Shown one piece after another: positions 1-8,046 of a stretch of DNA of 64,000 nt; within the stretch, counting starts at the first letter, position 1, and each line of letters starts with the position of its first letter. Made by a program: the position numbers and the translations under genes. Origin of the DNA: Kutzneria kofuensis (GTDB taxonomy: Bacteria > Actinomycetota > Actinomycetes > Mycobacteriales > Pseudonocardiaceae); contig NZ_JACHIR010000001.1 of NCBI RefSeq assembly GCF_014203355.1, positions 5,458,038 through 5,522,037 of the forward strand, read 5' to 3'. Below the pieces are notes generated by a model. It ran no database searches and was not told the origin of the DNA. It saw nothing but the letters and a program-made list of their open reading frames with translations.

Positions 1-2
1 TC

Positions 3-221
3 CAGATCCGCGACCTCCCCGACGACACGTACCGAACGATCCGACTGCGGGCCGAGTCGGCCGGCCAGTCGATCCAGGCGTACATGCGTGACCAGGTGAT
101 CGCGATGGCCGCGAAGAAGACCAAGCAGGAAGTGATCGCGATCATCGAGGCGGGCCTGGCCGAATCCGGCGGCGCCGACCCCGACAAGATCCTCGCCTAC
201 CGGGACGAGGAACGCCGGTGA
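3..221 (+). CDS. VapB/FitA-type antitoxin, 5' truncated by window edge
   Basis: Only the last 72 codons are present; the frame is open to the first base of the window. The visible start (QIRDLPDDTY) is the beta-strand and first helix of a ribbon-helix-helix DNA-binding fold, in the FitA style. The C-terminal part (residues about 45-72) would be the toxin-wrapping tail. Its TGA stop overlaps the GTG start of the PIN-domain toxin gene, the usual arrangement for a type II toxin-antitoxin operon. By family knowledge such antitoxins bind the toxin and repress the shared promoter, which lies outside the window. The assignment rests on the fold-like sequence and on the neighbour. Confidence 0.8.
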   Translation, partial: QIRDLPDDTYRTIRLRAESAGQSIQAYMRDQVIAMAAKKTKQEVIAIIEAGLAESGGADPDKILAYRDEERR

Positions 222-625
222 CCGATCTGGTGTTGGATTCCTCCGCGTTCGTGTACGCGACCACTGTGTACACCGACGATGCTCGGGAACTGCGCAAGCG
301 GATCGCCGCGTCGACCTGCCATGTCCCGCACCTGGCCGACGCCGAGGTGGGCAGTGTGCTGCGCCGTCAGGAACTGGCCGGCGACCTGTCGGCCGACGAG
401 TGCCTGACGGCCCTCCACTCGCTCAAGCACCTGGTGGACAACCGGTATCCGGCGATCGGGCCGCTGGCCGACGCCGCTTGGCAGCTACGCGGTGCCATCA
501 CCTTCTACGACGCCCTCTATGTCGCACTTGCGGCGAACCTGGGCGTGCCGTTGGTGACCATGGATGCCCGGTTGAGCCGGGCGCCGGGAGTGACCTGTGC
601 GGTCGAGGTTGTGGGGCAGCCCTAG
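218..625 (+). CDS. vapC: VapC-family PIN-domain ribonuclease toxin
   Basis: 135 residues, the normal size for VapC toxins. The acidic residues that hold the catalytic Mg/Mn ions in PIN domains are present: D7 (VLDSSAFV), E43 (DAEVGS), D98 (FYDALYVALA) and D116 (LVTMDARL). The GTG start overlaps the antitoxin stop by 4 bases, so the two are probably translationally coupled. PIN toxins of this family cleave tRNA or other RNA when free of the antitoxin; the target here is unknown. The 3' end overlaps the convergent FmdB-like gene by 4 bases. Confidence 0.88.
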   Translation: MTDLVLDSSAFVYATTVYTDDARELRKRIAASTCHVPHLADAEVGSVLRRQELAGDLSADECLTALHSLKHLVDNRYPAIGPLADAAWQLRGAITFYDALYVALAANLGVPLVTMDARLSRAPGVTCAVEVVGQP

Positions 626-822
626 CCGCCGCAGCAGCCCCCGCCGCAGCAGCCCCCGCCGGCGGGGGCTGCTGCGGCGGTGTTCACGCCGACGGTGGTG
701 AGCAGCTTGACGGTGTCGTCGTGCCCGGCGGGGCAGTGGGCCGGGTCGGCGGCGCTGCTCATCGGCCGGTTCACCTCGAAGGTGTCGCCGCACTGGCGGC
801 ACCGGAACTCGTAGATCGGCAT
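622..822 (-). CDS. FmdB-family zinc-ribbon protein
   Basis: 66 residues beginning MPIYEFRCRQCG, the signature start of the FmdB/CxxC putative regulatory protein family. Two cysteines of the ribbon lie in CRQC (residues 8-11), and a CPAGH segment at 30-34 supplies the second half. The C-terminus is an Ala/Gly tail containing two GGCC(C)GG-like blocks of paired cysteines. The ATG is chosen because MPIYEF is the family N-terminus; longer open frame upstream is not gene-like. Function is unknown; zinc-dependent regulatory roles have been proposed for the family. Confidence 0.8.
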   Translation of the reverse strand: MPIYEFRCRQCGDTFEVNRPMSSAADPAHCPAGHDDTVKLLTTVGVNTAAAAPAGGGCCGGGCCGG

Positions 823-870
823 GGGACCATTGTCCGGCACGGACGGTCCCGCCGGATAGCCTGGGCACCC

Positions 871-1167
871 GTGCCCCGGAGAAACCGACCCCAGCGCCCG
901 CGGCCGCAGGACGACGAGCCGCGGCCGTCGACGTTCGGCTGGGCGCGGGTGGAGTCGGGGCCGGACGGCGACTGGAACGTGCGGCCGGTCGGCGGCGCGG
1001 AGAAGACGTACCGGTGCCCGGGCTGCGACCACGAGATCCGGCCGGGCACGCCGCACGTGGTGGCGTGGCCGGCGGACGACTACGGCGGCGTCGAGGACCG
1101 AAGACACTGGCACACGGGTTGTTGGAACAGCCGGGGAAGGCGCAGACCGACGTCCCGGCGCTGGTGA
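871..1167 (+). CDS. small conserved actinobacterial protein with CxxC pair
   Basis: 98 residues from a GTG start, basic and proline-rich at the N-terminus (residues 1-20). A core YRCPGCDHEIRPGTPHVV (about 53-70) and a later HWHTGCW segment hold Cys/His residues spaced like a small metal site. It resembles a short family often labelled 'ATP/GTP-binding protein' in actinobacterial genomes, but no nucleotide-binding motif is visible and that label is not supported by the sequence. It is divergent from the FmdB-like gene with a 48-base gap. Confidence 0.65.
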   Translation: MPRRNRPQRPRPQDDEPRPSTFGWARVESGPDGDWNVRPVGGAEKTYRCPGCDHEIRPGTPHVVAWPADDYGGVEDRRHWHTGCWNSRGRRRPTSRRW

Positions 1168-1298
1168 GTCAGCGGAGCTCGGGCACGGATCCCGCCGACG
1201 AGGCGCGCACCGGTTCCAGCTCGGCGGGCCACGGCGTGGTCGAGGTCATGCCGGCATCGTGCCGTCGGCCCGGCGTCGACCTGGCACGATTTTCGGTG

Positions 1299-2039
1299 AT
1301 GAGCACCGAGATCCGCGCCAACACGATGCTGCCGGCCCGACGCGAGCCGGTCACGTTGACCACGGCCGACGGGCTGCGGCTGGTGGGGGAGCTGGCGCTG
1401 CCGGAGAAGGCGCCGAGGGCGACGCTGATCTGCCTGCACCCGCTGCCGACGCACGGCGGCATGATGGACTCGCACCTGTACCGCAAGGCGGCGTTCCGGC
1501 TGCCGGCGCTGGCCGACATCGCGGTGCTGCGTTTCAACACCCGGGGCACGGCGAGCGAGGCGGGCCGCAGCGAGGGCGCGTTCGACAACGGCGACGGCGA
1601 GCGGCTGGACGTGGCGGCGGCGCTGGCGTTCGCCCAGGAACGGAACCTGCCGAACGTGTGGCTGGTGGGCTGGTCGTTCGGCACGGACCTGGCGCTCAGG
1701 CACGGCTGCGCCGAGGAGGTGACCGGCGCGGTGTTGATCTCGCCGCCGCTGCGCTACAGCGCGCCGGAGGACCTGACGACGTGGGCGGGCACGGACAAGC
1801 CGGTGGTCTGCCTGGTGCCGGAGTTCGACGACTACCTCCGCCCGGCGCAGGCCCGCGAGCGGTTCGCGCCGATCCCGCAGGCGCGTGTCGAGGAGTTCGC
1901 CGGCGCGAAGCACCTGTTCGTCGGCTACACCGAGCCGGTGCTGGACGCGATCGTGGCCACGGTCGCGCCGGACGTCGAGGTCCCGCTGCCACGCGTCTGG
2001 GACGGCCCGGCCGAGGAGCGTCGGGTCACGATCGTCTGA
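1299..2039 (+). CDS. alpha/beta hydrolase
   Basis: 246 residues. The nucleophile elbow is GWSFG with S127, the oxyanion region is LHPLPTHGG (about 46-54), the acid is probably an Asp in VPEFDD, and the histidine is in AGAKHLF. The closest general resemblance is to small cytoplasmic hydrolases of the dienelactone/KANL3-Tex30 type (CLHPLP..GG). The ATG at MSTEIRANT is preferred because upstream codons are not gene-like. The 3' end overlaps the convergent acetyltransferase gene by 14 bases. The substrate cannot be read from the sequence. Confidence 0.8.
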   Translation: MSTEIRANTMLPARREPVTLTTADGLRLVGELALPEKAPRATLICLHPLPTHGGMMDSHLYRKAAFRLPALADIAVLRFNTRGTASEAGRSEGAFDNGDGERLDVAAALAFAQERNLPNVWLVGWSFGTDLALRHGCAEEVTGAVLISPPLRYSAPEDLTTWAGTDKPVVCLVPEFDDYLRPAQARERFAPIPQARVEEFAGAKHLFVGYTEPVLDAIVATVAPDVEVPLPRVWDGPAEERRVTIV

Positions 2040-2517
2040 ACTCCAGCCAGAACGGATCGCAGCCGGCCCGCCGGAAACCGAGCCGCTCGGCCAGCCGGAT
2101 GGACGGCAGGTTGTCCCGCGTCGTGATCACGACGACCGGCGCGCCCGGCCCCTCCCGCTCGGCCCACTCGACGGCGGCCCGCGCCATCTCCAGCGCCAGC
2201 CCACGCCCCCAGACGGCCGGCCGGAACCGGTAGAACATGTTCAGCGCCGGCGCGCCGTCGTGCTCGACCGGCCGCAGCCCGCCGATCCCGACGGCCTGCT
2301 CGGTCGCGGCGTCGACCACCAGCCAGTAGCCGATGCCGTGCTCCACCCAGTCGGCCACCCAGCACCGCAGCTGCTGGGCGATCCGCGCCGGGCTGGCGGT
2401 GCCGACGGGGTTGTGCCGGTTCGCCGCCGGGTCGCCCTGGATCTGCACCACAACGGGCAGGTCGTCGGGCCGTAACCGGCGCAGCAGCAGCCGCTCGGTG
2501 CGCAGTTCGGCGAGCAT
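2026..2517 (-). CDS. GNAT-family N-acetyltransferase (RimJ/RimL-like)
   Basis: 163 residues starting MLAELRTERLLLRRLRPDD, the typical opening of RimJ/RimL-like acetyltransferases (TERLxLRxLxxxD). The acetyl-CoA binding region is recognisable as YRFRPAVWGRGLALEM (about 98-113, a variant of Q/RxxGxG/A). A terminal block, NLPSIRLAERLGFRRAG, is the classic NxxSxxxxEKxGF motif. The enzyme would transfer acetyl from acetyl-CoA to an amine, either a protein N-terminus or a small molecule. No neighbour suggests the substrate. Confidence 0.85.
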   Translation of the reverse strand: MLAELRTERLLLRRLRPDDLPVVVQIQGDPAANRHNPVGTASPARIAQQLRCWVADWVEHGIGYWLVVDAATEQAVGIGGLRPVEHDGAPALNMFYRFRPAVWGRGLALEMARAAVEWAEREGPGAPVVVITTRDNLPSIRLAERLGFRRAGCDPFWLEFRRS

Positions 2518-2543
2518 GCGCCGATTCTGCGCCGACTGTGTCG

Positions 2544-3086
2544 TTACAGATGCTCGATGCGGCTCTCGGGGAGCCGCTTCAGTACCTGTTCGACCGTCTC
2601 TTCGGCGGTCTGGGTGGAAGTGTCCAGCCACAGCCCGATCCGCGGCGTGTCCCGATGCACGACGGCGTTGAGCGCGGCCGGCGTCCACACGTCGTCATAG
2701 GCGATCTTGTCCCGCTCGGCCTCGCGGCGACGCACCGTTTCCTCGTCCGGCACGAGCACGACCACGTGCAGCGGCCGGGCCCGCAGCGAGCGTACGAACT
2801 CGACCAGGTGGCGGCCGACGATGATGTCCTCGACCACGGTGGCGAAGCCGGCCTCGTGGAAGGAGTCGGCCAGCAGCGCGGTCTGCCGGTAGCGCAGCGC
2901 GAGCTGGCGCAGCGCCTCGGGCGTCGGCTCCGGCGTCATGTCGGCGCGGCCGCCGCGGACCATTGTGCGCACGGCGTCGCCCTCGACGAACGCGCTCGTG
3001 GGCAGCGCGTCGGCGAGCAGCCGGCCGACGGTGGTCTTGCCGGCGGCGGAGGTTCCGGTCAGCAGGATGAGCGGATGGTCAGCCAC
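2544..3086 (-). CDS. P-loop kinase (AAA_33 / chloramphenicol-phosphotransferase-like)
   Basis: 180 residues from a GTG start (VADHPLILLTG). A Walker A motif GTSAAGKT occupies residues 11-18 and is followed by FVEGDAVRTM, resembling small nucleoside or adenylylsulfate-type kinases and uncharacterised AAA_33 proteins. The lid region contains VPDEETVRRREAERD. It probably phosphorylates a small molecule with ATP, but the substrate is unknown. The gene lies between the co-oriented acetyltransferase, 26 bases downstream, and a divergent hydrolase. Confidence 0.75.
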   Translation of the reverse strand: MADHPLILLTGTSAAGKTTVGRLLADALPTSAFVEGDAVRTMVRGGRADMTPEPTPEALRQLALRYRQTALLADSFHEAGFATVVEDIIVGRHLVEFVRSLRARPLHVVVLVPDEETVRRREAERDKIAYDDVWTPAALNAVVHRDTPRIGLWLDTSTQTAEETVEQVLKRLPESRIEHL

Positions 3087-3112
3087 GAGCGTGCACAGTA
3101 GCGTCGGAGCAC

Positions 3113-3814
3113 ATGATGTTGGTCCTGTTGCACGCGTTCCCACTGGACAGCCGGATGTGGGACGGCGTTCGCGAACCCTTGGCCACACGTTTGCGGCTGG
3201 TCACGCCCGATCTCGGCGAGGGCCCGCCCAGCCTGGACGCCGCCGCCGACACCGTGCTGGCCGGGCTCGGCGACGAACCCTTCGTGCTCGGCGGCTGCTC
3301 CATGGGCGGCTACCTGGCCATGTCCATCCTGCGCAAGGCCCCGGCCCAGGTCCGTGGCCTGCTCTTCGTCGACACGAAGTCAGCCGCCGACGCGGCCGAG
3401 GCGCGGGAGAACCGGCTCGCCGTCGCCGCTCGTGCCGAGTCCGAGGGCGTCGCGGGGTGGCTGGCCGACGCCATGCTGCCCAACCTCGTCGGCCCCACCA
3501 CCCGGGAGCACCGCCCCGAGGTCCTCGCCACGCTGCGCTCGCTCATCGACTCGCAGGCCGGTTCGGTCGTCGCACGGGCCCAGCGGGCCATGGCCGCCCG
3601 CCCCGATTCGACGGAGCTGCTGGCCCAGGTGACGGTGCCGACGCTGGTCGTCCGTGGGGCGGAGGACGCCCTGATGGCCCCGGGCGCCGTCGAGGTTCCC
3701 GGTGCGCGGGTGGTGGAGATGGCCGGGTGCGGGCACCTGCCGCCGGTCGAGGACCCCGACGCGTTCGTGGCCGTGGTCCTCGACTGGCTGGCGGATCAGC
3801 GCTTGGCGCCCTGA
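3113..3814 (+). CDS. alpha/beta hydrolase
   Basis: 233 residues. The fold is clear: LLHAFPLD at the oxyanion hole, nucleophile elbow GGCSMGG with S63, acid in RGAEDALMAP (about residue 185) and histidine in GCGHLPPVEDP (about 206). It belongs with small esterases and lactonases of the 3-oxoadipate enol-lactonase/RutD type by length and pattern. The start is ATG; a second in-frame ATG follows immediately. The end overlaps the convergent DivIVA-like gene by 19 bases. Confidence 0.82.
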   Translation: MMLVLLHAFPLDSRMWDGVREPLATRLRLVTPDLGEGPPSLDAAADTVLAGLGDEPFVLGGCSMGGYLAMSILRKAPAQVRGLLFVDTKSAADAAEARENRLAVAARAESEGVAGWLADAMLPNLVGPTTREHRPEVLATLRSLIDSQAGSVVARAQRAMAARPDSTELLAQVTVPTLVVRGAEDALMAPGAVEVPGARVVEMAGCGHLPPVEDPDAFVAVVLDWLADQRLAP

Positions 3815-5307
3815 CGCGGCGGGGTCGGGCGCTGGATCTTCTTGGTCTGCTCGGCGTCCTTGGCGGCGGCCGGCTGCTGGCCCTGCTGGGGCTGCTGCTT
3901 CGCCGGCTGCTTGCCCTGCTGCGGACGACGCGGCGTGGCGGGCTTGGCGGCCTGCGCCGGCTTGGCCGGCACCTGCTGGACCGGCTGCGTGGCCTGGGCC
4001 TGCGGGGTCGCGGGCCGGCCCTGCTGGGCGGCGGGGTTGGCGGCGGTCAGCGGTGCCTGCCCCTGCGGACCGGCCGGAGCCTGCGACTTGGCGGCCGCGG
4101 CCGGGCCGGCCGGGGCCTGCGGCTGAGCGGCTTGCGGCTGCGCCGGGGCGGACTGGCTCTGCGCCGGCTGAGCCGGAGCGGCCGGGGCCGGCTTGCCCTG
4201 GGCGGTGGCCGGAGCGCCGCTGGCCTGCGCCGACGGCGGCTGGGGCTGGCCGGGGGTCGCCGGAGACTGAGCGCCGGAGATCGGAGCCGCCTTGTCCTGC
4301 GGCGCCGGGATACCGCCCTCGGGCACCTTCACCTGCACGGTCGGCGACTCGTCGGCCACCTTCTCCTCGGGCAGCCGCTCCAGCATCGGCGCCGCGGCGA
4401 GGATCAGGCCGCGAGCCTCGGTGAGCTGGCCGGCGATCCGGTTGCGCAGCTGACGGAGCTGCTCGACCCGGCGGGTGGCGTCGCCGACCCGGCGGGCGGA
4501 CTCGTCGGTGGCCTCCCGCACGCGGCGGTGCGCCTCGTCGGTGGCCTCCTGCAGCCGCGCGGTGGCCTCGGCGATGGAGTCGTGCCGACGGCGGTTGGCC
4601 TCCTCGGTCGCCTCCCGGACCCGCTTCTCGGCCTCGTTCTTGCTGGCGGCCTCCTGCTCGGCCAGGGCCCGCATGGCCTCGGTGCGCCGAGCGGACATCG
4701 CGATCTCGAAGTCCTCCTCGATCTGCGTCCGCTTGGCCAGGGAGTCGGCGTCGGCCTTGGCCCGGGCCTGGGCCGCCGCCTCGTCGAGCTCGTCCCGCTT
4801 GGCGGCGGCCTCGTCGGTGAGGCGCTTGGCCTCGGCGTGCGCGGCCTCCATGACACCCTTGTGCTCGGTCTCCATGGCGGCCCGCCGCGCGTCGAGGTCG
4901 CGCATCATCTGCTCGTACCGGGCCCGCAGCGCGGCGCCTTCCTCCTCGGCGCGGGCGCGGATGTGCCCGGCCTCGGCCTCGGCGCGGGCCTTGGTCTCGT
5001 TGGCCTCCTCCTGCGCGAGCTTCAGCATTCGCTGCAGTCGCTCGCTCAGACCCTCGAGGGTGGTGGGCGGCAGCGACAGCCGGTCCACCTGCCCGCGCAG
5101 GTCGTCGATCTCCGACCGGGCCTTCTCCAGCTGCCGGGCCAGGTCGTTGGCCTGCGACACGGCGGCGTCCCGGTCGGCGGCGAGCAGCTTCAGGTCGGCG
5201 TCCAGCCGTTCCAGGTGGTCTTCCACCTGGGCTTTGTCGTAACCGCGCTTGACGACGTCGAAGCCGGTTCCCAACGGGACGAGATCGCGGTCGCTGCCGA
5301 GGGCCAT
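3796..5307 (-). CDS. DivIVA-domain coiled-coil protein with Pro/Ala/Gln-rich tail
   Basis: 503 residues. The N-terminal 45 residues (LGTGFDVVKRGYDKAQVEDHL) match the membrane-curvature-sensing DivIVA start. Residues about 30-290 are a long Glu/Ala/Arg-rich coiled coil, and from about 300 the chain becomes a low-complexity Pro/Ala/Gln/Lys tail that is probably disordered. DivIVA-type proteins organise polar growth and septation in actinomycetes. This is longer than Wag31/DivIVA itself and is better seen as a cytoskeletal paralogue, similar in style to Scy-type coiled-coil proteins. No division genes are adjacent. Confidence 0.75.
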   Translation of the reverse strand: MALGSDRDLVPLGTGFDVVKRGYDKAQVEDHLERLDADLKLLAADRDAAVSQANDLARQLEKARSEIDDLRGQVDRLSLPPTTLEGLSERLQRMLKLAQEEANETKARAEAEAGHIRARAEEEGAALRARYEQMMRDLDARRAAMETEHKGVMEAAHAEAKRLTDEAAAKRDELDEAAAQARAKADADSLAKRTQIEEDFEIAMSARRTEAMRALAEQEAASKNEAEKRVREATEEANRRRHDSIAEATARLQEATDEAHRRVREATDESARRVGDATRRVEQLRQLRNRIAGQLTEARGLILAAAPMLERLPEEKVADESPTVQVKVPEGGIPAPQDKAAPISGAQSPATPGQPQPPSAQASGAPATAQGKPAPAAPAQPAQSQSAPAQPQAAQPQAPAGPAAAAKSQAPAGPQGQAPLTAANPAAQQGRPATPQAQATQPVQQVPAKPAQAAKPATPRRPQQGKQPAKQQPQQGQQPAAAKDAEQTKKIQRPTPPRQGAKR

Positions 5308-5365
5308 GTCTCCACGCTACCGGTACGAGTGACACCGGTGTGCACGGCGCGGGTGGGAATCCCGG

Positions 5366-6697
5366 TCACACGCCCCGGAACCGGTTGATCTCGGACAGAT
5401 GCCGGGCCCGCAGCTCGGGGTCGCGCACGCCGAGGCCCTCCTCCGGGGCCAGGCACAGCACGCCGACCTTTCCCTGGTGCGCGTTGCTCTGCACGTCCCG
5501 CGCGGCCTGCCCGGTCTCGGCCAGTGTGTACACCTTGGACAGTGTGGGGTGGATCTTCCCCTTGGCGATCAAGCGGTTGGCCTCCCACGCCTCGCGGTAG
5601 TTGGCGAAGTGCGAGCCGATGATCCGCTTGAGGTTCATCCACAGGTAGCGGTTGTCGTAGCTGTGCATGTAGCCGCTCGTGGACGCGCAGGTGACGATGG
5701 TGCCGCCCTTGCGCGCCACGTAGACGCTGGCGCCGAAGGTCTCGCGGCCGGGGTGCTCGAACACGATGTCGGGGTCGTCGCCGCCGGTCAGCTCGCGGAT
5801 CTTGGCCCCGAACCGCTTCCACTCCTTGGGGTCCTGCTCGTGCTCGTCCTTCCAGAACCGGTACCCCTCGGCGTTCCGGTTGATGATCAGCTCCGCGCCC
5901 ATCCGCCGGCAGATCTCGGCCTTCTCCTCGCTGGACACCACGCACACCGGGATCGCGCCGCCGTTGAGGGCGAACTGCGTGGCGTACGAGCCGAGGCCGC
6001 CGGAGGCGCCCCAGATCAGCACCGTGTCGCCCTGCTTCATGTTGGCGCCGTTGGTGGACACCAGCTGCCGGTACGCGGTGGAGTTGACCAGCCCGGGGGA
6101 GGCGGCCTCCTCCCAGGTGAGGTGCCGCGGCTTGGGCATCAGCTGGTTGGTCTTGACCAGCGCCAGCTCGGCCAGGCCGCCGAAGTTGGTCTCGAAGCCC
6201 CAGATCCGCTGCTCGGGGTCGAGCATCGTGTCGTTGTGCCCGTCGGGGCTCTCCAGCTCGACCGACAGGCAGTGCGCGACCACCTCGTCGCCCGGCTTCC
6301 ACGCCTGCACGCCTGGGCCGGTGCGCAGCACGACGCCGGCCAGGTCGGAGCCGACCACGTGGTAGGGCTGGTCGTGCCGGGACGCCAGCGGCGAGGTCCT
6401 GCCGTAGCGCTTGAGGAAGCCGAAGGTGGACATCGGCTCGAAGATCGAGGTCCAGACGGTGTTGTAGTTGATGGCGCTGGCCATCACGGCGACCAGCGCC
6501 TCGCCCGGACCGAGTTCCGGGGTGGGCACCTCGTCCAGGTGCAGCGACCGGCGCGGGTCCTTGTCCGCGGTGGCCAAGCCGTCGAAGAGATCCACCTCGT
6601 CGGCGTGCACGGTCACACCCCGGTAGGTCTCGGGAACGGGTAGGTGCGCGAGCGTGTCGAGCTCGTCGGCTTGGATCGCGTCAAGGATCTTCTGCAC
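5366..6697 (-). CDS. ccr: crotonyl-CoA carboxylase/reductase
   Basis: 443 residues of the zinc-less medium-chain dehydrogenase superfamily. The family-specific segments INYNTVWTSIFEP, RHDQPYHVVGSDLAGVV and the nucleotide-binding WGASGGLGSYATQ are all clear. The enzyme reductively carboxylates crotonyl-CoA with NADPH and CO2 to ethylmalonyl-CoA, feeding the ethylmalonyl-CoA pathway and supplying PKS extender units. The GTG start (VQKILDAIQADELD) has a GGAGG seven bases upstream. An inverted motif at 6747-6762 lies 50-65 bases upstream of the start and may be an operator. No other ethylmalonyl pathway gene is directly adjacent. Confidence 0.93.
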   Translation of the reverse strand: MQKILDAIQADELDTLAHLPVPETYRGVTVHADEVDLFDGLATADKDPRRSLHLDEVPTPELGPGEALVAVMASAINYNTVWTSIFEPMSTFGFLKRYGRTSPLASRHDQPYHVVGSDLAGVVLRTGPGVQAWKPGDEVVAHCLSVELESPDGHNDTMLDPEQRIWGFETNFGGLAELALVKTNQLMPKPRHLTWEEAASPGLVNSTAYRQLVSTNGANMKQGDTVLIWGASGGLGSYATQFALNGGAIPVCVVSSEEKAEICRRMGAELIINRNAEGYRFWKDEHEQDPKEWKRFGAKIRELTGGDDPDIVFEHPGRETFGASVYVARKGGTIVTCASTSGYMHSYDNRYLWMNLKRIIGSHFANYREAWEANRLIAKGKIHPTLSKVYTLAETGQAARDVQSNAHQGKVGVLCLAPEEGLGVRDPELRARHLSEINRFRGV

Positions 6698-6746
6698 GGC
6701 GGTGCCTCCGGGGCCTCGATGGGGTCCGATCGCAGGTTGGAGGCAG

Positions 6747-6762
6747 GTTACCCACGAGTAAC
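6747..6762. promoter_or_regulatory. inverted-repeat operator candidate upstream of ccr
   Basis: GTTACCCACGAGTAAC has perfect 5-base arms (GTTAC/GTAAC) around a 6-base centre. It lies 50-65 bases before the ccr start, within the expected promoter region. The sequence resembles operators of TetR-type acyl-CoA-responsive repressors, an inference from pattern only. A close relative is found at 37995-38010. Confidence 0.5.
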
Positions 6763-6956
6763 GATACAGAACTACGGATGTGGCCCGGTTCACCCGTCAG
6801 CGTCGGAAACGCCGGCCCGGCCCGGTGTCGCGCAGCCTTGCCGCAGGCGGAGAAGCGCTGCTCAGAGGGTAGATGTCTAGCAGATCACAAGTCTTGACCG
6901 GCCGGCCAACCAAAGCGCATGATCTGTGCGTCCCACGAGGATGTGGAGGGGTTCAG

Positions 6957-7316
6957 ATGGCTAGGTCATGGACTAGGTGGCAGGACTGGACCGAGGTTGT
7001 GATCGGGGCGCTGGTGGCGCTGTCACCGATCGTCGTGACGACCTCGACGGCCGCTGCGTGGACGATGATCGTCCTTGGTGTGCTCGTCGTGCTCGACGGC
7101 CTGTGGTCGCTCGCCTCGCCCAGCATGGTCGCCGGCGAGTGGGTGCAGATCGTCCTCGGCGTGCTGCTGTTCGTGGCACCCTGGGTGATGGGATACACGG
7201 AGTTCTCGGGCGCCTCCTGGGTGTCCTGGGTCGGCGGCGTGCTGACCGTGCTGGCCGGCGCGGTGGCCGTGCCGGTGGCGACGTCCGCGCACCGCGGACT
7301 GGCCGGATCACACTGA
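6957..7316 (+). CDS. SPW-repeat small membrane protein
   Basis: 119 residues with a start ATG seven bases after GGAGG. It has four hydrophobic segments (about residues 13-30, 35-52, 60-78 and 90-108). The recurrent pattern (LSPIVV..., SLASPSMVAGEWVQIVLG, FVAPWVMGY) matches SPW-repeat proteins, a family of small integral membrane proteins of unknown function. It is divergent from ccr and followed 26 bases later by a TetR regulator on the same strand. Confidence 0.75.
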   Translation: MARSWTRWQDWTEVVIGALVALSPIVVTTSTAAAWTMIVLGVLVVLDGLWSLASPSMVAGEWVQIVLGVLLFVAPWVMGYTEFSGASWVSWVGGVLTVLAGAVAVPVATSAHRGLAGSH

Positions 7317-7342
7317 CGATTGCCGGTGACGACGATTTTGGG

Positions 7343-7927
7343 GTGAGGGTGGAGGAGATCCCAGCCAGGGAGCGAATCCTGACGGCGGCGGAGGAACTGT
7401 TCGCCGAGACCGGGTTCGAGGCCACCCCCACCTCCAGGATCGCCGAGCGGGCCGGCGTGCCCAAGGGGCTCGTGCACTACTACTTCAAACGCAAGCCCGA
7501 TCTCCTCGTCGCGCTCGTCGAGCGGTTGCCCGACGAGCGCATCGACGTGTCCCGGGTGGTCGTGGACGGCGACGTCGCGGCCAGCCTGCGCGCGCTGCTG
7601 GCGGAACTGGACCGCCGCCGCGAGGAATCGCTGATGCTGAGCAATCTGCTCTACCGCGAGGCCGACACCCACCACACCGTGCGCGACGCGCTGCAGGACC
7701 GGTTCCGCCAGCTGGTCGCCCTGATCCGTAAGGTGATCATGGCCGCCGGCAGCGCGGTGCAGTGCAAGGCGGACGTGGACAGCGCGGCCGAACTGCTCGC
7801 GCTGGCCGTCAGCTACCAGCACTCGGTCGCCCGCCACGCCACCGAGCCGGAACTCGGCCGCGTGACGATGGAACGGGAACTGGCCTTCATCTCCGACGCC
7901 CTGGCCCTCGGCGCGGGCGCCCCGTGA
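7343..7927 (+). CDS. TetR/AcrR-family transcriptional regulator
   Basis: 194 residues. The N-terminal helix-turn-helix is standard for the family: RERILTAAEELFAETGFEATPTSRIAERAGVPKGLVHYYFKRK, here spanning about residues 9-52. The C-terminal part is an all-helical ligand domain without recognisable specificity. GTG at 7343 is chosen; a second in-frame GTG six bases later is possible, and no strong ribosome site separates them. It could regulate the upstream SPW gene or act elsewhere, for example on the ccr palindrome, but nothing in the sequence proves a target. Confidence 0.88.
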   Translation: MRVEEIPARERILTAAEELFAETGFEATPTSRIAERAGVPKGLVHYYFKRKPDLLVALVERLPDERIDVSRVVVDGDVAASLRALLAELDRRREESLMLSNLLYREADTHHTVRDALQDRFRQLVALIRKVIMAAGSAVQCKADVDSAAELLALAVSYQHSVARHATEPELGRVTMERELAFISDALALGAGAP

Positions 7928-8016
7928 TCCGCGGGCAGTGAACGGCGGCTTTTCGGACAGATCGAGTAGTTGCCATGTCAAGATGACGCCACACGTGGCA
8001 CATTCCCGGTGCCGGC

Positions 8017-8030
8017 CAAAACCGGTTTTG
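8017..8030. promoter_or_regulatory. 14-base perfect palindrome, probable LacI-family operator
   Basis: CAAAACCGGTTTTG is perfectly self-complementary with a central CG, the classic form of LacI/GalR operators. It sits 17 bases upstream of the GTG start of a LacI-family regulator. Autoregulation is therefore the likeliest role. Confidence 0.6.
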
Positions 8031-8046
8031 CCGAGGAAGAGGGCTT

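Noticed and set aside
871-1167. Naming the 98-residue protein an ATP/GTP-binding protein
   Set aside because: No Walker or other nucleotide-binding motif is present; the label used for similar proteins is not supported by sequence.
2938-5388. An 816-codon rightward open frame, the longest in the first 6 kb
   Set aside because: It lies opposite the DivIVA-like gene and is Leu/Gly/Arg-rich nonsense typical of the antisense of a GC-rich coiled-coil gene; no motif is recognisable.
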